In this document: in pieces, positions 29,318 through 35,102 of the stretch
Numbering within the stretch: position 1 is the stretch's first letter
How the letters are laid out: each line of letters starts with the position of its first letter
NCBI GenBank assembly: GCA_003228585.1
Contig: QIEJ01000062.1
Span: forward strand, 1-35,102
Reading direction: 5' to 3'
Length of the DNA: 35,102 bases
DNA from: Pseudomonadota bacterium
Lineage (GTDB): Bacteria; BMS3Abin14
Translations under genes and position numbers: made by a program
Notes under the pieces: generated by a model
Database searches by the model: none
Told to the model about the DNA's origin: nothing
What the model saw: the letters and a program-made list of their open reading frames with translations, nothing else

Positions 29318-30196
29318 ATGTTCAAGGGAGCCATGACAGCACTGGTAACTCCGTTCCGGGAAGGGCGAATCGACGAGGATGCTCTGCGCCGTCACATTGA
29401 CTACCAGATCGAAAGCGGAATAGATGGTCTGGTCCCTTGTGGAACCACAGGGGAGGCATCCACTTTGAGCCATGATGAGCATATTGAGGTTGTCAGGATC
29501 ACGGTCGATCAGGTGGCGGGCAGAGTCCCTGTTGTCGCCGGATCAGGATCCAACTCGACCTCAGAGGCGGTGGAACTGACCAAACGGGTAAAGAACACCG
29601 GAGCCGATGCCTGCCTTATGATAACACCCTACTATAACAAGCCGACCCAGGAAGGCCTCTTCCAGCATTACAGTCATGTGGCCGCCAGGGTGGATATCCC
29701 CATCATCCTCTACAACGTCCCCGGACGAACGGGGATCAACATGGTGCCTGAAACGGTGGGACGTCTGGCCGAGGTACCTAATATTGTCGGACTTAAGGAC
29801 GCCACCGGTGATCTTAAACAGGCGAGTTATACTCTCGAACTGGTCCCCGATGACTTTGTGCTGCTTTCAGGTGAGGACACCCTGGTTTATTCCCTGATGT
29901 CCCTCGGAGGACACGGGGTCATATCTGTCACATCCAACGTGGCACCCCGGGAGATGTCCGACATGGTCAGGGCGCATCATGCAGGCGACATTAACACCGC
30001 CAAGGAGCTGCATTACCGGCTCCTGCCGCTGTGTGATGCCCTGTTTGTCGAGACCAATCCCATTCCGGTAAAGGGAGCCCTTGCTTTTATGAACAGGATC
30101 GTCAATGAACTCAGGCTTCCACTGGTTCCCTTATCGGACAAAGCCGCTCCTCAGGTTCGTAAAGCCCTTCAGGATTTCGGGATCGACGTGAGCTAG
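29318..30196 (+). CDS. dapA: 4-hydroxy-tetrahydrodipicolinate synthase
   Basis: MFKGAMTALVTPFREG, PCGTTGEASTLSHDEH, ITPYYNKPTQEGLFQHY; ATG at 29318 after SD gggagg. Confidence 0.97.
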   Translation: MFKGAMTALVTPFREGRIDEDALRRHIDYQIESGIDGLVPCGTTGEASTLSHDEHIEVVRITVDQVAGRVPVVAGSGSNSTSEAVELTKRVKNTGADACLMITPYYNKPTQEGLFQHYSHVAARVDIPIILYNVPGRTGINMVPETVGRLAEVPNIVGLKDATGDLKQASYTLELVPDDFVLLSGEDTLVYSLMSLGGHGVISVTSNVAPREMSDMVRAHHAGDINTAKELHYRLLPLCDALFVETNPIPVKGALAFMNRIVNELRLPLVPLSDKAAPQVRKALQDFGIDVS

Positions 30197-30228
30197 GAGC
30201 CTGCCGGAGAACCTCATGGGGCTCCTAG
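30193..30228 (+). other. Stem-loop overlapping the dapA stop codon
   Basis: ctaggagcc (30193-30201) pairs perfectly with ggctcctag (30220-30228); no T-tract. Confidence 0.6.
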
Positions 30229-30245
30229 ATATGGAGATCTGAAGT

Positions 30246-31049
30246 ATGATCAAGGCAATCGTATCCGGAGCCGCGGGCAGGATGGGTAAAGCCGTCATTC
30301 GTGCTCTCGCCGGAGCTGAGGGCATCGTTCTGACTGGAGCTCTTGAGAGGGAAGGAAATCTGTCTCTGGGGGAGGACGCCGGGCAGATGGCCGGCGTGGA
30401 CAGGGCGGGTGTCCCGCTGATCACCAGTATTGAGTCTCTGCTGGAGGAATCTGACGTTCTCATCGATTTCACTGCCCCCGGAGCAGCTCTCCAACACATG
30501 GAAGCCTGTGCCGAAACGGGTGTCGCCGCGGTGGTCGGAACCACCGGATTTTCCCCTGAGGAGGCGGAAGCGTTTACCATCTTTGCCCAACGAACCCGTA
30601 CTGTCTTTGCCCCTAATATGAGTGTCGGGGTCAACCTTCTGTTCAAGCTGGCCGGGATGGCGGCCTTATCCCTGGGAGACAGCTACGATGTGGAGATCGT
30701 CGAGGCGCACCACCGCATGAAAAAAGACGCACCAAGCGGAACTGCTATGCGTCTCGCTGAAATAGTCGCATCAGCTCTTGGCCGGGATCTTGAGACAGAT
30801 GCCGTATATACCCGGCATGGAATGATTGGTGAGCGAACCGACAATGAGATCGGCATTCAGACCATCAGAGCGGGAGACATTGTGGGTGAGCACACACTGC
30901 TTCTTGCCGGACCAGGTGAACGACTTGAACTGACGCATCGGGCCCACAGCAGGGATAATTTCGCTCAGGGTGCGGTTCGCGCAGCCCTCTGGGTTGTGGA
31001 CCAGCCGCCGGGCCTTTACAGCATGGCGGATGTGCTGGGGTTGGATTAG
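30246..31049 (+). CDS. dapB: 4-hydroxy-tetrahydrodipicolinate reductase
   Basis: IKAIVSGAAGRMGKAVIRAL, GTTGFSPEE, VEAHHRMKKDAPSGTAMRL. Confidence 0.97.
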   Translation: MIKAIVSGAAGRMGKAVIRALAGAEGIVLTGALEREGNLSLGEDAGQMAGVDRAGVPLITSIESLLEESDVLIDFTAPGAALQHMEACAETGVAAVVGTTGFSPEEAEAFTIFAQRTRTVFAPNMSVGVNLLFKLAGMAALSLGDSYDVEIVEAHHRMKKDAPSGTAMRLAEIVASALGRDLETDAVYTRHGMIGERTDNEIGIQTIRAGDIVGEHTLLLAGPGERLELTHRAHSRDNFAQGAVRAALWVVDQPPGLYSMADVLGLD

Positions 31050-31096
31050 CCAGGAAAGAGGGGGAGAATGGGCGAGGGGGCGCATGGGCTGCGATA

Positions 31097-31248
31097 GTCA
31101 TCGCGAGCGACCTGAATAATGTGAGAGCGTGGCGATCTCAGTCAGACGAGACTGCCGATGTCGCAAAAAACCTCGCCCGGACAGGTGGCCTCGGCAATCC
31201 GAGATTGCCACGTCGCTCTCATCCTGACTCGACGCTCCTCGCAATGAC
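31097..31248. repeat. MITE-like element, long (about 152 bp) form
   Basis: gtcatcgcgagcgacc...gtggcgatctcag...ccgagattgccacgtcgctc...gctcctcgcaatgac. Confidence 0.8.
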
Positions 31249-31310
31249 AAACGCTTTCCTTTGGAATTTGGGATCTGAAATCTGGAATTGATTACTTCAA
31301 GGGGTCTTAC

Positions 31311-32477
31311 ATGAAAATAGAGCAGGCGGACAGGCTGAAGCAGCTCCCACCATATCTCTTCGCCCAGATCGATCGGAAGAAGGCAGAGCTTGCCGCAAAA
31401 GGGGTTGATATCATCAGCCTCGGTGTCGGGGACCCCGATCTCCCTACACCATCCCACATCATTGACCGCCTCAAACAAGCTTCCGGGGATCCTGCAAACC
31501 ACCAATATCCAAGCTACGAGGGAATGTTAAGCTTCCGACAGGCTGCTGCCGACTGGTGCCGGGGCCGTTTCGACATCGATCTTGACCCTGAGAATGAAAT
31601 CGTCTCACTCATCGGCTCCAAGGAGGGTATCGCCCACGTTCCTCTTGCCTTCGTCAACCCGGGTGAGGTGGTGCTGTGCCCTGATCCGGCTTATCCCGTC
31701 TACAATATAGGCACCCTGTTTGCGGGAGGGGAACCATACATCATGCCTCTTCTCGAGGAAAACGGCTTCCTGCCCGATCTCGATGCTATCCCCGCGCAAA
31801 TCCTCACAAGAGCCAGGCTGCTTTTTCTCAACTATCCAAACAATCCGACTTCCGCCGGCGCCACCCTGGATTTCTTCTCCCAGGTCGTGAATTTCGCCGG
31901 GAAACACGGGATCATTGTATGCCATGACGCGGCCTACACCGAGGTCTTCTTCGATGACGATCCTCCTCCAAGTTTTCTCCAGGTACCCGGTGCCAGGGAA
32001 GTCTGTCTGGAGTTCCACTCCCTGTCAAAAACCTACAACATGACAGGGTGGAGAATCGGGTTCGCATGCGGTAATCCAGACGCGGTTGCAGGTCTTGGCG
32101 GGATAAAGACCAACATCGATTCAGGTGTTTTTCAGGCGGTGCAGGAGGCCGCTATCGAAGCCATGAGTTCGGACCAGGAACCGGTTGCTGAACTGAGGCG
32201 GATCTATAAAGCCCGAAGGGATCTGGCCTGTGACTTCCTGAGAAAAAAGGGGTTCTCATTCTCTGTTCCCAAGGCAACCTTTTACGTCTGGGTCAGGACA
32301 CCTGAGGGATTGGGGTCAGCCCGGTTTGTTTCCAGGGTCCTGCAGGAGACCGGTGTGGTTCTCACCCCTGGCAACGGTTTCGGTGAGTTTGGTGAAGGGT
32401 TTTTCAGGATCTCTTTAACGGTTAATGAGGATCGTCTGAAAGAAGCTCTTGATCGGCTGGATACAGTGCAGTGGTAA
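31311..32477 (+). CDS. dapL: LL-diaminopimelate aminotransferase
   Basis: Class I aminotransferase: SLGVGDPDLPTPSHI, NYPNNPTSAGATLDFF, CHDAAYTEVFFD, SLSKTYNMTGWRIGFA; DAP-cluster context. Confidence 0.9.
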   Translation: MKIEQADRLKQLPPYLFAQIDRKKAELAAKGVDIISLGVGDPDLPTPSHIIDRLKQASGDPANHQYPSYEGMLSFRQAAADWCRGRFDIDLDPENEIVSLIGSKEGIAHVPLAFVNPGEVVLCPDPAYPVYNIGTLFAGGEPYIMPLLEENGFLPDLDAIPAQILTRARLLFLNYPNNPTSAGATLDFFSQVVNFAGKHGIIVCHDAAYTEVFFDDDPPPSFLQVPGAREVCLEFHSLSKTYNMTGWRIGFACGNPDAVAGLGGIKTNIDSGVFQAVQEAAIEAMSSDQEPVAELRRIYKARRDLACDFLRKKGFSFSVPKATFYVWVRTPEGLGSARFVSRVLQETGVVLTPGNGFGEFGEGFFRISLTVNEDRLKEALDRLDTVQW

Positions 32478-33019
32478 AACATGGAAAGGCGATTGCAACA
32501 ACAGCTTACCTCGGATTGGGCAGCAACGAGGGAGCCAGGGAACAGGCCCTTGTAAAAGCGATAGGACGCCTGAAGATTCACCCCGAGATTACAGTTTCAG
32601 CTGTGTCCCCGGTGTACGAAACGGACCCCGTAGGCATGGTGAGTAGTCCTTTCCTCAATGCCATCGCAGCTGTTACAACGACATTAACCGCCCAACAGCT
32701 TCTCCGGGTTCTGAATGACATCGAGAAGTCCATGGGAAGATTACGGTTTCAGGGACGTAATACCCCAAGGGTTATTGACCTCGATCTTTTGCTTTTCGGT
32801 GAAACGGTATCAACAAGCAGGCGGCTCACTCTCCCTCATCCGAGGATGAAAGAGAGGCGGTTTGTCCTCATTCCGTTGACCGACCTGGCTCCCGAACTCA
32901 GGATTCCTGGAGAGGATAGTTCCGTCGCGTTTATGGCTGGAAAACTTGCGGAGAAATACCCGGAACAGGGTGTGAGACTGGTCGGGACACTTGACCAGAA
33001 ACTTATGGAGCCCTTATAA
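32471..33019 (+). CDS. folK: 2-amino-4-hydroxy-6-hydroxymethyldihydropteridine pyrophosphokinase (GTG start)
   Basis: AYLGLGSNEG, VSPVYETDPVG, RFQGRNTPRVIDLDLLLFG. Confidence 0.95.
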   Translation: MVKHGKAIATTAYLGLGSNEGAREQALVKAIGRLKIHPEITVSAVSPVYETDPVGMVSSPFLNAIAAVTTTLTAQQLLRVLNDIEKSMGRLRFQGRNTPRVIDLDLLLFGETVSTSRRLTLPHPRMKERRFVLIPLTDLAPELRIPGEDSSVAFMAGKLAEKYPEQGVRLVGTLDQKLMEPL

Positions 33020-33032
33020 TTTGAAACCGCCA

Positions 33033-33674
33033 ATGACAGACAATAGACACATCGTTGTCGAAGGTCCCATCGGCGTCGGAAAAACCAGCCTGGTTGAGAT
33101 GCTGGGAGAGGAATTCGGCTCCCGAGTGATCCTGGAACGAGTAGGCGAAAACCCGTTCCTGCCAAAGTTCTACCGTAATCCATCCGCATATGCTTTACAG
33201 ACGCAGATGTTCTTTTTACTGAACCGTTATCAGCAGCAAAAAGAGCTTGCACAACAGGATCTTTTCAGCCAGAGTATCATTTGTGATTATCTTTTCGCCA
33301 AGGACCGCATTTTTGCGTCGGTGAATCTTGACGAAGACGAGTTGGGCCTTTATCAACAGATCTACTCGCTGTTGGACCAGAGAATACCAAGGCCTGATCT
33401 GGTGATTTACCTGCAGGCGCCTGCCGAGGTGCTCCAGCAACGTATTCGGATGAGGGGCAGGGGGTTTGAGCGGGAGATCAGCCGGGATTACATTGAAACT
33501 ATCAACGAGGCCTACAACAGGTACTTTTTCAATTACGATGAGTCCCCGCTTCTGATAATCAACACATCTGAGGTTGATTTTGTCAGACGACCTGAAGACT
33601 TCCAGGACTTGGTCCGGGAGATCCGAAGGATGAGAAAAGGGGTTCAATTTTACGTACCGCTCGGATCCGCTTAG
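33033..33674 (+). CDS. Deoxynucleoside (dG/dA-type) kinase
   Basis: HIVVEGPIGVGKTSLVEML, QTQMFFLLNRYQQ, DYLFAKDRIFA, RIRMRGRGFE. Confidence 0.88.
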   Translation: MTDNRHIVVEGPIGVGKTSLVEMLGEEFGSRVILERVGENPFLPKFYRNPSAYALQTQMFFLLNRYQQQKELAQQDLFSQSIICDYLFAKDRIFASVNLDEDELGLYQQIYSLLDQRIPRPDLVIYLQAPAEVLQQRIRMRGRGFEREISRDYIETINEAYNRYFFNYDESPLLIINTSEVDFVRRPEDFQDLVREIRRMRKGVQFYVPLGSA

Positions 33675-33720
33675 CCCGGACCGGGACGGGGAAGAGTTCT
33701 GTGATCTGCTGGTGTTCAGC

Positions 33721-33750
33721 AGCCCCCGTCTGTATGCGGGGGCTTTTTTT
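33721..33750 (+). terminator. Rho-independent terminator/attenuator-like hairpin abutting the panB start
   Basis: agcccccg-tctgtatg-cgggggct followed by ttttttt; panB ATG at 33763. Confidence 0.8.
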
Positions 33751-33762
33751 ATGAGAGGGAAA

Positions 33763-34563
33763 ATGGAAAAGAAGGTGACCAACCGCGCAATTATGGGCAT
33801 GAAGGGCGGAGAGAAGATAGCTATGTTGACGGCCTATGATTATCCTTCCGCCCTTTTCGGGGAGAAAGCCGGAGCGGACATAATCCTGGTTGGGGACTCC
33901 CTCGCGCAGGTTGTCCTTGGGTATGACAACACCATCCCGGTCACAATGGAAGAGATGCTGCACCACACAAGGGCTGTCGGCAGGGGTTGCAGCAGGGCTT
34001 ATCTGGTTGCGGATATGCCATTCGGTTCGTACCAGTCAGGCCCCGAGCAAGCCTTTGAGAATGCTGCCCGATTCCTCAAGGAGGCCGGAGCGGAATCTGT
34101 GAAACTCGAGGGCGGAGTGGCCATAGCCGAGACCTTGGAGTTCCTGGTCCGAAGAGGAATCCCCGTAATGGGTCACGTCGGCCTGACTCCCCAGTCTTTC
34201 CATCAGATGGGGGGCTACCGTGTGCAGGCTCGCAGCGAGGAAGGGCTCCGGATATTGCGGGATGACGCTCGTGCTGTCCAGGAATCCGGCGCTTACAGTA
34301 TGGTCCTTGAGGGAATACCCATGGAAGCAGCCAGGATCGTGACTGAAGAACTTTCCATCCCGACTATCGGCATCGGGGCTGGACCTTTCTGCGACGGCCA
34401 GGTCCTGGTATTCAATGATGTTCTTGGTATTTACGACCAGTTCGTACCCAAATTCGTCAAACGTTATGCCACGCTGGGTGAAGAGATGGAAAGAGCCCTC
34501 GGAGAATTCATCCGGGATGTCAAGGAGGGGACGTTTCCGGACAAGGAACACTCGTATGAGTGA
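33763..34563 (+). CDS. panB: 3-methyl-2-oxobutanoate hydroxymethyltransferase
   Basis: MLTAYDYPSALFGEKAGADIILVGDSLAQVVLGYDNT, MPFGSYQ, HVGLTPQSFHQMGGYRVQ. Confidence 0.97.
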   Translation: MEKKVTNRAIMGMKGGEKIAMLTAYDYPSALFGEKAGADIILVGDSLAQVVLGYDNTIPVTMEEMLHHTRAVGRGCSRAYLVADMPFGSYQSGPEQAFENAARFLKEAGAESVKLEGGVAIAETLEFLVRRGIPVMGHVGLTPQSFHQMGGYRVQARSEEGLRILRDDARAVQESGAYSMVLEGIPMEAARIVTEELSIPTIGIGAGPFCDGQVLVFNDVLGIYDQFVPKFVKRYATLGEEMERALGEFIRDVKEGTFPDKEHSYE

Positions 34564-34683
34564 TACGGGGGTTGGGGAGAGTGGGAGCATGGGCGCATGG
34601 GCGATTGTCAGACTCGGGGAATCGGTGACCCGCCTTCGCTAAAGCTTCGGCGTGGCAAGCACGGGGACACAGAGAAATGCGCG

Positions 34684-34804
34684 GTCATTGCGAATCACGC
34701 TGGCGGTGTGATGAAGCAATCTCGGCAATACGAGACTGATGCAGTCGCTGCGCTCCCTTAGATTGCCACGTCCCCTTCGGCAAGCTCAGGGTCCTCGCAA
34801 TGAC
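34684..34804. repeat. MITE-like element (about 121 bp)
   Basis: gtcattgcgaatcacgc...gaagcaatctcggcaatacgagactg...tagattgccacgtcc...gtcctcgcaatgac. Confidence 0.75.
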
Positions 34805-34880
34805 TGCGCTTGTTTTGGAATTTGGATTGACTCCTGGAATATGGAATCTGGAATCTGGATCAAAAAATAAAGGAAATAGA

Positions 34881-35066
34881 TTTTAAGGCTCACAAGAAGG
34901 GTTTAGATGCGAGGCACTTCCCCTCCCTTGACGGGAGGGGATTGAGGGGAGGGTGAGAAGATATAGACACCCCCACCTCGGTCCTCCCCCCTCAAGGGGG
35001 AGGAAGAATTAGGTAGGTGACCATCATCTGGAAGCAGATGAGCCCTTATTGTAGCCGCATAAAACC
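34881..35066. repeat. Second intergenic family, diverged copy with C/G-rich insertions, upstream of panC
   Basis: ttttaaggctcacaagaagggtttagatgcgaggc ... gaagcagatgagcccttattgtagccgcataaaacc. Confidence 0.55.
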
Positions 35067-35102
35067 ATGAAAATAATTACAACGATAGAACAAATGAGAG
35101 AA
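35067..35102 (+). CDS. panC: Pantothenate synthetase, 5' fragment (truncated by window end)
   Basis: ATG at 35067 encodes MKIITTIEQMRE, matching the usual PanC N-terminus (MKxIxTxxEMR); follows panB. Not in the supplied ORF track. Confidence 0.7.
   Translation, partial: MKIITTIEQMRE

Noticed and set aside
11443-34804. Regularly recurring repeats considered as a CRISPR array
   Set aside because: Copies are kilobases apart, are palindromic with variable length, and there are no uniform spacers or cas genes.

Overview
A 35.1 kb bacterial chromosomal window, dense and mostly + strand. Gene content and order look Desulfobacterota/deltaproteobacterial (inference, not tested). The left part holds a REC-GAF-histidine kinase, a DUF1178 protein, a PH-domain membrane protein, a decayed transposase locus beside a tRNA-Val, nikR, an AT-hook/H1-like protein, a LysE transporter, nfo (endonuclease IV), a HAD hydrolase and tRNA-Leu. 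The centre is rnr-dprA-topA-trmFO-xerC/D-hslV-hslU. The right part is a biosynthetic supercluster: argB-argD-argF-argG-nudix-argH-(LptM-like lipoprotein)-lysA-dapF-dapA-dapB-dapL-folK-dNK-panB-panC, with panC cut by the window edge. Most genes are ordinary housekeeping genes. The unusual signals are: (1) a REC-GAF-GAF protein with a degenerate receiver and no output domain, sitting between hslU and argB and sharing an ATGA overlap with argB; (2) an AT-hook/H1-like protein with an AT-rich 18-bp tandem repeat directly upstream; (3) a layered set of intergenic repeats (a MITE-like GTCATCGCGAG family, a second family abutting the starts of argG, lysA and panC, and gene-sense-oriented TTGGAT words) filling many gaps between biosynthetic genes; (4) a GTG-started LptM-like lipoprotein overlapping the argH 3' end. 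No CRISPR array, prophage or recognised defence system was found.
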